Shown one piece after another: positions 22,190 through 30,733 of a stretch of DNA of 41,720 nucleotides (positions are counted from its first letter, which is position 1; every line of letters starts with the position of its first letter). The notes beneath the pieces are model-generated. The model was given only the letters and a program-made list of their open reading frames with translations. It ran no database searches and was not told the DNA's origin. Made by a program: the position numbers and the translations under genes. The DNA comes from QYOJ01 sp964642545 (lineage in GTDB: Bacteria; Bacteroidota; Bacteroidia; Bacteroidales; FEN-979): NCBI GenBank assembly GCA_964642545.1, contig CAZXQU010000024.1, positions 1 to 41,720 on the forward strand, in the 5' to 3' direction.

Positions 22190-22936
22190 ATGTTTAGCAA
22201 CCGATATATTTTCATCTATTCGACGGTCATGGTGATCATCGTGGCAGTATTACTGTCCATGACAGCAGTGCTTCTGCAGCCACGGCAGGAGAAAAACATG
22301 ACCATTGCCAAAATCCAGGGGATCCTCTCTGCTGTAAATATCATAGCAACTGCTGATGATGCGGAACCTCGGTATCAAGAGTTTATCACAACCGAACTCG
22401 CGATTGATAAGGAGGGAGAGGTTGTCAGCATATACAGAAATGGCAAACTTGAGAAGGGGGAAGTAAGGCCGTTTGACATCGACCTGAAAAAGGAGTTGTT
22501 CAACAAAAAGATGGGCGAATCCTTTGTCGTACCTCTCTTTATTGCAGAAATTGAAGGCGATACACTCTATATTGTACCGTTGCGCGGCGTTGGGTTGTGG
22601 GGGCCGCTCTATGGAAACATTGCATTTGGGCCTGATTTCAATGAAATCGTTGGGGCTGAATTTTCGCATGACAAAGAGACACCCGGATTAGGGGCTGAAA
22701 TATCATTGAAAGCGTTTTCGGACCAGTTCATTGGCAAAACAATGTTTGATGATGCCGGCAACTTCGTCTCCATCAGAGTGGTGAAAGGTGGCGTATCTAC
22801 GCTGGCACCTGCTCAGCAGGATCATGGTGTGGATGCGATTTCAGGTGGTACCATTACGAGTAACGGTGTTACCGTTATGCTGAATGACTGTCTTGAAAAT
22901 TACATTTCTTATATCAAAAATAATATCGACAAATGA
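22190..22936 (+). CDS. nqrC: Na+-NQR subunit C
   Basis: The product has 248 residues, with one N-terminal membrane anchor (about 8-30) and a periplasmic FMN-binding domain. The motif DAISGGTITSNGV places the flavinylated Thr at about residue 221; the middle residue is Gly where SGAT is more usual. GLWGPLYGNIAF and ETPGLGAEIS are typical of NqrC/RnfG. The stop overlaps the nqrD start by 4 bp (ATGA), so translation is probably coupled. Confidence 0.96.
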   Translation: MFSNRYIFIYSTVMVIIVAVLLSMTAVLLQPRQEKNMTIAKIQGILSAVNIIATADDAEPRYQEFITTELAIDKEGEVVSIYRNGKLEKGEVRPFDIDLKKELFNKKMGESFVVPLFIAEIEGDTLYIVPLRGVGLWGPLYGNIAFGPDFNEIVGAEFSHDKETPGLGAEISLKAFSDQFIGKTMFDDAGNFVSIRVVKGGVSTLAPAQQDHGVDAISGGTITSNGVTVMLNDCLENYISYIKNNIDK

Positions 22937-23592
22937 GTGCAGAAGTAAAAGAGAGGGATCCCTGGTTTTCGACGAAGAACCGGAAATTGCTGAGTGCACC
23001 CCTGAATCGGGATAACCCGATTACGATACAGGTGTTGGGCATTTGCTCTGCCCTGGCTGTAACGGCAAAGCTCGAACCATCGGTGGTTATGGCCCTTTCG
23101 GTCGTATTTGTGCTGGCCATAGGCAATGTATTGATCTCTCTTCTGAGAAAAACAATCCCTCCAAGGATTCGGATCATTGTCCAGCTAACTGTGATTGCAA
23201 CCCTGGTTATCCTGGTTGACCAGTTCCTGAAGGCTTTTGCTTACGATGTTAGCAAGCAACTATCAGTGTTCGTGGGTTTGATCATCACAAATTGTATCAT
23301 CATGGGCAGGTTTGAAGCCTTTGGGATGGCAAATAAGCCCTGGCCCTCTTTTCTTGATGGCATTGGGAATGCCCTTGGATATGGCTGGATTCTTATCGTC
23401 GTAGGATTTCTCAGGGAGCTGCTGGGATCAGGTTCGATTTGGGGATACCCACTGTTTGAAAAGATCGGGCTCTATAACTGGGGATATGAAAATAACGGAA
23501 TGATGATCCTTCCCCCCATGGCGTTGATCGTTGTGGGTGTCATCATATGGGTCCAGCGGAGCAAAGTCCGCGATCTCATTGAAGAGAATTAG
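22933..23592 (+). CDS. nqrD: Na+-NQR subunit D
   Basis: The product has 219 residues with six membrane helices. VFVGLIITNCIIMGRFEAFGMANKP (shortened here: LIITNCIIMGR) carries the Cys of the membrane 2Fe-2S/iron centre shared with NqrE. PWPSFLDGIGNALGYGW and GFLRELLGSG are family signatures. It overlaps nqrC by 4 bp. Confidence 0.96.
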   Translation: MSAEVKERDPWFSTKNRKLLSAPLNRDNPITIQVLGICSALAVTAKLEPSVVMALSVVFVLAIGNVLISLLRKTIPPRIRIIVQLTVIATLVILVDQFLKAFAYDVSKQLSVFVGLIITNCIIMGRFEAFGMANKPWPSFLDGIGNALGYGWILIVVGFLRELLGSGSIWGYPLFEKIGLYNWGYENNGMMILPPMALIVVGVIIWVQRSKVRDLIEEN

Positions 23593-23618
23593 TTTGAATC
23601 TATACAAGTTACCTGATC

Positions 23619-24236
23619 ATGCAAGAACTGACCAATATATTCATCAAATCGATCTTCATCGACAACATGGTCTTCGCCTATTTTCTGGGGATGTGTTCCT
23701 ACATCGCCGTGTCGAAAACCGTGAAGACATCGGTTGGATTGGGGATCGCTGTCATCTTTGTTTTAGGCATCACTGTTCCGGTTAATTACCTGATCAATGA
23801 ATACCTTTTGGGGCCCGGCTCACTCTCTTGGATCGACCCCTCATTCGCCGATGTCAACCTCAACTTTCTTTCGTTCATCATTTTTATCGCTGTGATTGCC
23901 TCTATGGTTCAGCTGGTGGAGATGATCATTGAGAAGTTCTCGCCGGCCCTCTACAACTCATTGGGGATCTTTCTACCCTTGATCGCTGTAAACTGCGCGA
24001 TCCTTGGCGGCTCACTTTTCATGCAGGAACGCGAGTACCAGTCTCTCGCCGAAGCCACTTCATTCGGACTTGGGTCGGGTGTAGGCTGGCTGATTGCCAT
24101 CGTAGGCATTGCCGCCATCCGTGAAAAAATACGTTATTCCAATGTGCCAGCTCCCCTGAGGGGTTTGGGAATCACCTTCATCATCACTGGTTTGATGGGG
24201 ATAGCTTTTATGATGTTTATGGGAATTAAAATCTAA
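23619..24236 (+). CDS. nqrE: Na+-NQR subunit E
   Basis: The product has 205 residues with six membrane helices, homologous in fold to NqrD. LGMCSYIAVSK and PLIAVNCAILGGSLFM carry the conserved Cys residues of the intramembrane iron site; IREKIRYSNVPAPLRGLG is a typical loop. It lies 26 bp after nqrD and 20 bp before nqrF. Confidence 0.96.
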   Translation: MQELTNIFIKSIFIDNMVFAYFLGMCSYIAVSKTVKTSVGLGIAVIFVLGITVPVNYLINEYLLGPGSLSWIDPSFADVNLNFLSFIIFIAVIASMVQLVEMIIEKFSPALYNSLGIFLPLIAVNCAILGGSLFMQEREYQSLAEATSFGLGSGVGWLIAIVGIAAIREKIRYSNVPAPLRGLGITFIITGLMGIAFMMFMGIKI

Positions 24237-24256
24237 GCGCGCTCAATAAGAAGAAT

Positions 24257-25513
24257 ATGATCCTGCAAGTTAGTATCGGAGTAATTATCGCATCAAGTAT
24301 CGTTGTCTTTCTCGCTGTATTGATCTCCCTGGTGGGTATGCTGCTCTATGCCAGAAAAAAACTAACCCCACAGGGGAAAGTCAGATTGATCCTGAACAGT
24401 GAGAGAGACCTGGAAGTTGATCCGGGTTCAACGGTGTTGACCACCCTGGCTGTAAACGACATCTTCCTGCCTTCTGCCTGTGGAGGCGGCGGCACTTGTG
24501 CCATGTGCAAGTGCCAGGTTACTGCGGGAGGAGGCAGTATTTTGCCAACGGAAGTAGGCTATTTCACACGAAAAGAGCGACAGAATAACTGGAGGCTCGC
24601 ATGCCAGGTAAAGGTGAGGGAAGATATGGACATCAATATCCCTCCTGAAGTCTTTGGTATCAAGAAATGGGAATGCGAAGTGGTTTCGAACCACAACGTG
24701 GCTACCTATATCAAGGAATTTATTGTCAAACTTCCTGAAGGCGAACACCTGGAATTCATTTCCGGAGGGTATGTGCAGATCGATGTTCCGAAATGCGAGG
24801 TGGATTACAAAGATATCCAGGTCGAACAGGAATATATCGACGATTGGGATAAGTACAACATGTGGGATTTGAAGATGAAGAATCCAGAGCCGGTCTTCCG
24901 CGCTTATTCCATGGCCAACCATCCGGCAGAGAACAATATCATCATGCTCAATATCCGGATTGCCACACCTCCATGGGATCGCAAGAAGAATACTTTTATG
25001 AATGTCAATCCCGGCATCTGTTCTTCCTACGTATTTTCCAGGAAGCCGGGCGACAAGGTGACCATCTCTGGACCATACGGGGAGTTTTTCATCAAGGATA
25101 CCAACAGGGAGATGATGTTCATTGGCGGAGGTGCCGGGATGGCTCCCATGCGTTCCCATATTTTTGACCTTTTCAAAACGAAACACTCCAAGCGTAAAGC
25201 TTCATTTTGGTACGGCGGCAGATCACTCAGGGAGTTGTTTTACATTGATGAATTTGAAAAAATTGCAGAGGAGAATCCCAACTTTACGTTCAATGTAGCG
25301 CTATCAGAACCGCAGCCTGAGGATTACTGGTCGGGGCCAGTTGGGTTCATACACAAGGTCATCTTTGATACTTATCTTGAGAATCACCCTGAACCGGAGG
25401 AGATTGAGTATTACCTTTGCGGACCGCCCCTGATGAATGACGCGGTTCTCAAGATGCTCGACGATCTTGGTGTTCCCGACGAAATGATTTCGTTCGACGA
25501 TTTTGGTATTTAA
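24257..25513 (+). CDS. nqrF: Na+-NQR subunit F (NADH-oxidising)
   Basis: The product has 418 residues. One N-terminal membrane helix (about 3-28) is followed by a 2Fe-2S ferredoxin domain with CGGGGTCAMCKC and the fourth Cys in RLACQV, then a ferredoxin-reductase type FAD domain (FRAYSMANHP, the R-x-Y-S flavin motif) and an NADH domain (MMFIGGGAGMAPMRSH, FWYGGRS, YYLCGPPLMNDAV). It passes electrons from NADH through FAD and 2Fe-2S into the complex. Length is normal. Confidence 0.97.
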   Translation: MILQVSIGVIIASSIVVFLAVLISLVGMLLYARKKLTPQGKVRLILNSERDLEVDPGSTVLTTLAVNDIFLPSACGGGGTCAMCKCQVTAGGGSILPTEVGYFTRKERQNNWRLACQVKVREDMDINIPPEVFGIKKWECEVVSNHNVATYIKEFIVKLPEGEHLEFISGGYVQIDVPKCEVDYKDIQVEQEYIDDWDKYNMWDLKMKNPEPVFRAYSMANHPAENNIIMLNIRIATPPWDRKKNTFMNVNPGICSSYVFSRKPGDKVTISGPYGEFFIKDTNREMMFIGGGAGMAPMRSHIFDLFKTKHSKRKASFWYGGRSLRELFYIDEFEKIAEENPNFTFNVALSEPQPEDYWSGPVGFIHKVIFDTYLENHPEPEEIEYYLCGPPLMNDAVLKMLDDLGVPDEMISFDDFGI

Positions 25514-25537
25514 CATACTATCCGACATTCAATTATT

Positions 25538-26584
25538 TTGAAAAGCGAAGTCACTTCTGCCTTTCGACCCCACTTTCTGTTAGGGTGCTTTTTCCTTGTC
25601 GAACTTATTTTATGGGTTGGATGTAATCCATCCGGCCTGTCAGAAAAGGTTCATTTTGAGGGACAGGCACAGGGGACCTATTATGCGGTTACCTATTATG
25701 ATCAGGAACACCGAAATTTTCAGCCTTCCGTTGATTCCCTGCTGAAAGCATTCGACCAAACCGCTTCGTTATGGGTTGACACTTCGCTGATTAACCGGGT
25801 AAATAACAATGATGATGTGATCGTAAATGATGACTTTCTGGAGCTCTTCAGGATGTCACAGGAGGTTTCAGCGCTGACAGACGGCGACTTTGATGTAACT
25901 ATTGGCCCACTGGTGAGGGCCTGGGGCTTTGGTCCGGAAAACAGGCCTGTCATAGGACCCGGGACAGTTGACAGCTTGCTCCCACTGGTAAATTTCAGGC
26001 AGATCCAGATCAGGAACGGCAGGGTGATCAAGGCATTTCCGGGGATAAAAATTGACTTTAATGCGGTGGCTCAGGGCTATTCTGTCGACCTTGTTGCGCA
26101 TTTCCTGGAATCGAAGGGGATTGAGGACTATCTTGTGGATATCGGCGGAGAGGTCTATGCCCACGGTGCCAAGCCCGGAGAGAAACCATGGATGGTTGGC
26201 ATTGAAAAGCCATCCAAAGATCAATCCTCAACCCGGGAGCTCGAAGCGGAACTGCAGGTCACCAACCGTGCGGTGGCAACATCAGGGAACTACCGGAAGT
26301 ACTATGAAAAGGATGGCGTTCGGTACTCCCACACAATTGATCCGCACACCGGGTACCCGGTGAAACACTCACTGTTGGGTGTCACCGTGGTTGCCGACCG
26401 TTGTGGCTACGCCGACGCTTACGCCACTGCCTTCATGGTGATGGGACTCGATAGCACAATGAAATTTCTTGAAAGAGACACTACAGGACTGGAAGCATAT
26501 TTTATTTATTCTGACCAGGATAGACCCTATAGAACCTTGATGACAGAGGGGTTGAAGCAATCGTTGGCAGAGATCAATCGGTGA
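25538..26584 (+). CDS. apbE: FAD:protein FMN transferase (ApbE)
   Basis: The product has 348 residues from a TTG start at 25538, since no ATG or GTG fits the signal region. An N-terminal hydrophobic segment ends in LWVGC, lipobox-like but with Trp at -3, so lipid anchoring is likely rather than certain. ApbE motifs are QGTYYAVTYYD, DVTIGPLVRAWGFG, IKIDFNAVAQGYSVD, YLVDIGGEVYAHG, and the C-terminal SHTIDPHTGYPV with TAFMVMG. It transfers FMN from FAD to Thr in NqrB and NqrC at the periplasmic side. The 3' end overlaps the convergent gene at 26574-26774 by 11 bp. Confidence 0.94.
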   Translation: MKSEVTSAFRPHFLLGCFFLVELILWVGCNPSGLSEKVHFEGQAQGTYYAVTYYDQEHRNFQPSVDSLLKAFDQTASLWVDTSLINRVNNNDDVIVNDDFLELFRMSQEVSALTDGDFDVTIGPLVRAWGFGPENRPVIGPGTVDSLLPLVNFRQIQIRNGRVIKAFPGIKIDFNAVAQGYSVDLVAHFLESKGIEDYLVDIGGEVYAHGAKPGEKPWMVGIEKPSKDQSSTRELEAELQVTNRAVATSGNYRKYYEKDGVRYSHTIDPHTGYPVKHSLLGVTVVADRCGYADAYATAFMVMGLDSTMKFLERDTTGLEAYFIYSDQDRPYRTLMTEGLKQSLAEINR

Positions 26585-26774
26585 GTTGACGGTTCTCGCA
26601 GGCTTTCCCTCCATCCGCATTGCCGCAGGTGCATCCAATGCGCTTCCCCGTGTCGGGATTGACACTGGAGCAGGCTTTTTTAAACTCCCCGTCTTTCTTC
26701 ACAAACATCTTGATGGCGATGGCAGCGACGGCAATAGCTATTAGGCCAACCGATAAGAGAATTACTTTTACCAT
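26574..26774 (-). CDS. Small Cys-rich single-pass membrane protein next to apbE
   Basis: The product has 66 residues: one N-terminal membrane helix (about 3-24), a basic KMFVKK, then a short domain with four Cys (ACSSV, IGCTCG, ACENRQ). I recall similar small 'membrane or secreted' proteins near ApbE/NQR genes in Bacteroidota, but I cannot verify it here. The Cys pattern could bind metal or form disulfides. The start codon is 4 nt after TAACTTTG, so the mRNA is probably leaderless. It overlaps the apbE 3' end by 11 bp tail to tail. Confidence 0.8.
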   Translation of the reverse strand: MVKVILLSVGLIAIAVAAIAIKMFVKKDGEFKKACSSVNPDTGKRIGCTCGNADGGKACENRQLTD

Positions 26775-26778
26775 ATTG

Positions 26779-26786
26779 CAAAGTTA
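26779..26786 (-). promoter_or_regulatory. TAnnTTTG -7 element 4 nt before the small Cys-rich gene
   Basis: The minus-strand sequence is TAACTTTG, with four bases before the ATG at 26774. A TTG lies 14 nt upstream of it, shorter than the usual spacing. Confidence 0.6.
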
Positions 26787-26819
26787 CCGCATTTTTAGTA
26801 CAATTTTTCCTTTTTATCC

Positions 26820-26827
26820 TACATTTG
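26820..26827 (+). promoter_or_regulatory. TAnnTTTG -7 element for the GAF/nucleotidyltransferase operon
   Basis: TACATTTG lies about 50 nt before the ATG at 26877. A 16-codon ORF starts at 26830 and its stop overlaps that ATG as ATGA; because it begins only 2 nt after the element it may not be transcribed whole. Confidence 0.6.
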
Positions 26828-26876
26828 TAATGAAGTCGAGGCGACAAACGCCTTACAGCACAACAAAGAGATCATC

Positions 26877-27746
26877 ATGATATTTGACGTTTCAGCATAC
26901 GAAAACATGATTGGCACACTCAGGGAGAGGGAGAAAGAGATGAAATGCCTCTACAAAGTGCATGAGATCATCAACGATAACCTTCCGGTTGACGACTTTT
27001 TAATGGAAATCGTCAAGCATATCTGGGGAGGATGGCAATATCCGGTTATTACCCGGGTAAAGATTAATTATGACGGCAAGGTCTACAAAGAGGCAGGATG
27101 GACAGAGACGGAATGGGTGCAAACGGCTGACATCGTAATTGACGATAATGTATTTGGAAAGATCGAAATCTACTACACACAGTTCAAGCAGCTGATTGGC
27201 AGCAGCCAGTTCCTGCCCGAAGAGCAAAAGTTGTTGAACACAATAGCGGCTAATATCAGCAGCTATATTTTCAGCAAAAAATTGCAGGAGACCCTGGAAG
27301 CTCTCGAACGGGATAAAAACTCCGAGGAGGGAGAGCAGGAAAACATATTCGATTTGCTTCCTGTCAAAGCTGACGTACATTGGCTTTGGCGCCGGGAGAT
27401 GGTGGATAAGATTGCCGGAAAAATTGACCTGGATGAATTTGGCGTAGAAGGGATGTATCTGATTGGCAGCACTAAAAATGCCACCTGTGGGCCTGCCAGT
27501 GACATCGACATCATGATTCATTTCAACGGGGATCAGGAAAAGGAGTGTAAATTGAAGGCCTGGTTTGATGGGTGGAGCCAATGCCTTTCAGTGATCAACT
27601 TCATAAAAACCGGTTATCAGACAAATGGCCTAATCGACCTGCACATCATTACCGATGACGATATCAGGAAAAAAACAAGTTTTGCTTCCATGATCGGAGC
27701 TGTTACCAACGGCGCAACACTTATCAAAAAAAGGTCGGATGACTGA
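26877..27746 (+). CDS. GAF-like sensor fused to a nucleotidyltransferase domain
   Basis: The product has 289 residues. Residues about 15-145 match the GAF-like N-terminal module I know from Bacteroidota PEP/pyruvate-binding proteins (REREKEMKCLYKVHEII, GGWQYPVITRVKI, VFGKIEIYYTQ). A linker leads to a Pol-beta-type nucleotidyltransferase (about 175-285): GSTKNATCGPASDIDIMI fits the GSx10DxD metal site, and the third Asp is in LIDLHII. This is an MNT/KNT-like minimal core, so AMP or another nucleotide transfer is expected; the acceptor is unknown. The stop overlaps the next gene by 8 bp. Confidence 0.75.
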   Translation: MIFDVSAYENMIGTLREREKEMKCLYKVHEIINDNLPVDDFLMEIVKHIWGGWQYPVITRVKINYDGKVYKEAGWTETEWVQTADIVIDDNVFGKIEIYYTQFKQLIGSSQFLPEEQKLLNTIAANISSYIFSKKLQETLEALERDKNSEEGEQENIFDLLPVKADVHWLWRREMVDKIAGKIDLDEFGVEGMYLIGSTKNATCGPASDIDIMIHFNGDQEKECKLKAWFDGWSQCLSVINFIKTGYQTNGLIDLHIITDDDIRKKTSFASMIGAVTNGATLIKKRSDD

Positions 27747-28587
27747 ATGTTTCTTTGTTTCAGATCTCCATGGCAAGATCGATCGATACACGAAGCTATT
27801 TTTGCTGATAGAGCAGGATAAACCCGATGCCCTTTTCATAGGGGGGGATCTTCTTCCTCATTTTCTGGTAAGAAATAAACTTTACAATGACTTTGTTGTC
27901 GACTATTTTTTCCCGAACCTGACCCGGCTGAAAGAACTTTTGAAGGATAATTATCCGAAGATTTTCCTGATTTTAGGTAATGACGACGCCCGGATTGAAG
28001 AAGAAGTGTTTGTTGAGGATGCTTATAAGGAGTTGTTTTATTACATAAACCAGAGGAAGGTTTTGTTTCACCAACACCCTGTTTTCGGTTATTCCTTTGT
28101 GCCCCCAACTCCGTTTCAGCTGAAAGACTGGGAAAAATATGACGTCTCCAGGTACGTCGATCCCGGATGTGTACATCCTGTTGATGGCTTCCGTACAACT
28201 GAACCAACAGAAGCGATCGAGTATGCTACCATTCAAAAAGACCTGGAGGACTTAACGCGGGATGAGGATCTTTCCAAAGCCATTTTTTTGTTCCATTCAC
28301 CCCCCTATGAAACATTTTTGGACAGGGCGGGGCTGGATGGCATGATGGTTGATCACGTACCCCTCGACCTCCATGTTGGCAGTATTGCGATTAAGCAATT
28401 TATCGAGGAGAAGCAGCCGATGCTGACCCTTCACGGACATATCCATGAGTCGACCCGTTTAACTGGTAATTGGATGCAGCGCATCGGTCATACGGTATCC
28501 TTCAATGCAGCACATGACGGCCCTGAACTTTCGGTCATTCAGTTTAACGCAGAACATCCGGAAAATGCCAGGAGGATACTTGTTTAA
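27739..28587 (+). CDS. Calcineurin-like metallophosphoesterase
   Basis: The product has 282 residues and shows all metal-site blocks of the family in order: FVSDLHGKID (DxH), FIGGDLL (GD), LGNDDARIEEE (GND where GNHE is usual), FLFHSPP (H) and LTLHGHIHES (GHxH). It hydrolyses a phosphoester, with no signal peptide and hence cytoplasmic action. The start lies 8 bp inside the preceding nucleotidyltransferase gene, so the two are translationally coupled and may perform opposing or sequential steps. The substrate is unknown. A gene-free 144 bp follows. Confidence 0.85.
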   Translation: MTECFFVSDLHGKIDRYTKLFLLIEQDKPDALFIGGDLLPHFLVRNKLYNDFVVDYFFPNLTRLKELLKDNYPKIFLILGNDDARIEEEVFVEDAYKELFYYINQRKVLFHQHPVFGYSFVPPTPFQLKDWEKYDVSRYVDPGCVHPVDGFRTTEPTEAIEYATIQKDLEDLTRDEDLSKAIFLFHSPPYETFLDRAGLDGMMVDHVPLDLHVGSIAIKQFIEEKQPMLTLHGHIHESTRLTGNWMQRIGHTVSFNAAHDGPELSVIQFNAEHPENARRILV

Positions 28588-28731
28588 GCTTACCTTTTAG
28601 CGGAGGTTTAACCATTCCGTTTCATAACATTTGTTCCTGGTGTCATTGTTATGGGACCCTATCCTGACAGCAAAAAGCTGAGCGGAAAACCTTCTTCACA
28701 TTGAAACCTTCTGTACCTTTACCAAAAAACC

Positions 28732-29766
28732 ATGAAAAAGATTATTCTCTCCATAGCTCTGATCCTGCTTGCAGGCATCAGTGCCACCCTGGCACAGGAC
28801 GGGCAATCCCAGTGCCGGCTCGTCAGTAAAATTTCCCTCGAAGGTGACGGGGGATGGGATTACCTCACCATGGATGTACCCACCTCCCGTCTGTTTGTCT
28901 CTCACGGGACTGTGGTGCATGTGGTTGATGTTCTGTCGGGGAAGGTCATCCGAACCATCCCCGATACCAAAGGCGTTCACGGAATCGCTATTGCACACGA
29001 CCTGAACAAAGGATTTATCAGCAACGGCAGGGCCACTTCGGTGACAGTCTTCGATCTTAAAACCCTTGATGTCATTGCAAAGGTAAAGGTAACCGGCAGC
29101 AACCCGGATGCCATTCTCTACGATCCCTTTTCGGGCCACGTGTTTACCTACAACGGGAGAAGTTCAAACGCTACGGTGCTGGATGCCCGGACCAATGAAG
29201 TGGTTGGGACAATTGAACTTCCCGGCAAACCCGAGTTTTCAGTTACCGACGGAAAGGGGAGGGTTTGGGTGAATATCGAAGACAAGAGCCTGATCTGCCT
29301 GATCGATCCTGTAAAAATGACACTTGAAAAGTCGTGGTCCATAGCCCCCGGCGAAGAGCCAAGTGGGTTAGCCCTGGACAGCAAGGAAAACCGCCTCTTT
29401 TCGGTTTGCGGCAACAAGATGATGGTGGTCGTTGATGCCGATAACGGGGAAGTAATCTCAACCGTAGAAATAGGTGACCGGGTCGACGGAGTAGCCTACG
29501 ACCCTGAACTGAAACGGATTTACAGTTCCAACGGCGACGGAACACTGACTGTGGTGCAGGAAGAAGATAAAAACACCTTTAAAGTGATTGAGAATTTCCC
29601 AACACAGGTTGGAGCAAGAACAATTTATTTAAACCCGGAAACCCACAGGATTTATCTCCCTGTTGCTGAGTATAACCCTGTTCCTGCTGCCACGCCGGAA
29701 AATCCGCGTCCACGCCCTTCAGCCAAACCGGGGACCTTTACGATCCTGGAAATAGAGCCGATCTAA
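28732..29766 (+). CDS. Secreted YncE-like seven-bladed beta-propeller
   Basis: The product has 344 residues with a Sec signal peptide (MKKIILSIALILLAG to about 21). It contains repeated propeller strands of the YVTN/NHL type: HVVDVLSGKVIRTIPDTKG, VTVFDLKTLDVIAKVKVTG, VLDARTNEVVGTIELPGKP, VVDADNGEVISTVEIGDR. Such proteins are periplasmic or surface binding scaffolds without a defined enzyme site. The C-terminal end is Pro-rich. A near-consensus TACCTTTA lies at 28714-28721. The aldo/keto reductase gene follows 23 bp later. Confidence 0.85.
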   Translation: MKKIILSIALILLAGISATLAQDGQSQCRLVSKISLEGDGGWDYLTMDVPTSRLFVSHGTVVHVVDVLSGKVIRTIPDTKGVHGIAIAHDLNKGFISNGRATSVTVFDLKTLDVIAKVKVTGSNPDAILYDPFSGHVFTYNGRSSNATVLDARTNEVVGTIELPGKPEFSVTDGKGRVWVNIEDKSLICLIDPVKMTLEKSWSIAPGEEPSGLALDSKENRLFSVCGNKMMVVVDADNGEVISTVEIGDRVDGVAYDPELKRIYSSNGDGTLTVVQEEDKNTFKVIENFPTQVGARTIYLNPETHRIYLPVAEYNPVPAATPENPRPRPSAKPGTFTILEIEPI

Positions 29767-29789
29767 TCAAGAAAACCACCGAGATTAAT

Positions 29790-30692
29790 ATGGATTATAT
29801 TCATCTTGCAACTGACCTGAAAATTTCACGGATCGTTCACGGACACATGAGATTGGCTCAGTGGAATCTGTCGAACCAGCAATTAGTGGCATTCACAGAG
29901 CAGGTGATTGGAACCGGGATCAATGCATTCGATCATGCCGATATCTATGGAGATTACCGGTGTGAAAAATTATTCGGAGATGCACTCCGTCTGAAACCGG
30001 GATTGCGTGAAGAGATCCTGATCATCACCAAGTGCGGGATTCAGCTGATATCTGACCGGTTCCCTACCCGAAAACTGAAGCATTACGAGTATAGCTATGA
30101 ACACATCGTTTCTTCGGTAGAGCGCTCCCTGAAAAATTTCAATACGGATTACATCGATTTGCTCCTGCTTCATCGTCCGGCTCCCCTCTTTGATCCTGAA
30201 AAGGTCGCCCGGGCATTCTCTTATCTCAAAGAAGCCGGGAAAGTGCTGCATTTCGGCGTTTCCAATTTCACGCCGGGGCAAGTTGAAATGCTGGGTTCTT
30301 ACACCAGTGAAAAACTCGTTACCAACCAGGTTGAGCTCTCTCCATACTGCCTGGAACAATTTGAAAATGGAAACATCGATTATTGCCTGAAGAAGAGAAT
30401 AAAACCAATGGCATGGTCCCCGCTTGCCAGGGGTAAACTCGGAAACCAGGCCGACGGGAAAGGCGAGCGAATCATTCGTGCCCTCGAAGAGGTGGCTGCC
30501 GGGTTGCAGGTCGGGCCCATTGAGAAGATCATCTATAGCTGGATCCTGAACCATCCCGTCTCGGCCATCCCCATTGTTGGTTCCGGCAAACTGGACCGGG
30601 TAAAGCAGGCCGTAGAGTCTCTGGATATTGTCATGAGCACGGAGCAATGGTATAAAATCTACACCGCATCCACCGGCAAGGAGGTGCCATAA
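29790..30692 (+). CDS. Aldo/keto reductase
   Basis: The product has 300 residues, one (alpha/beta)8 barrel. The catalytic tetrad can be placed: Asp in GINAFDHAD, Tyr in DIYGDY, Lys in IITKCGI, His in LLLHRP. NFNTDYIDLLLLHRP and VSNFTPGQVEML are typical of the YdhF-like branch. The NADPH-binding tail is AIPIVGSGKLDRV. It is a cytoplasmic carbonyl reductase of unknown substrate. It follows the propeller gene closely and may share a transcript. Confidence 0.9.
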   Translation: MDYIHLATDLKISRIVHGHMRLAQWNLSNQQLVAFTEQVIGTGINAFDHADIYGDYRCEKLFGDALRLKPGLREEILIITKCGIQLISDRFPTRKLKHYEYSYEHIVSSVERSLKNFNTDYIDLLLLHRPAPLFDPEKVARAFSYLKEAGKVLHFGVSNFTPGQVEMLGSYTSEKLVTNQVELSPYCLEQFENGNIDYCLKKRIKPMAWSPLARGKLGNQADGKGERIIRALEEVAAGLQVGPIEKIIYSWILNHPVSAIPIVGSGKLDRVKQAVESLDIVMSTEQWYKIYTASTGKEVP

Positions 30693-30721
30693 ATCCCCAA
30701 AAGATATAGTGTAATTTCTGC

Positions 30722-30729
30722 TACCTTTG
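30722..30729 (+). promoter_or_regulatory. TAnnTTTG -7 element 4 nt before the MBL-fold gene
   Basis: TACCTTTG ends at 30729 and the ATG is at 30734, the same 4-nt spacing as glyS and the small Cys-rich gene. Confidence 0.65.
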
Positions 30730-30733
30730 CACG

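Noticed and set aside
24428..25186. 252-residue minus-strand ORF inside nqrF
   Set aside because: Antisense shadow of a clear NqrF reading frame.
26830..26880. 16-codon leader ORF before the GAF/nucleotidyltransferase gene
   Set aside because: Its ATG is only 2 nt after the -7 element and would probably not be in the transcript; kept only as a remark.
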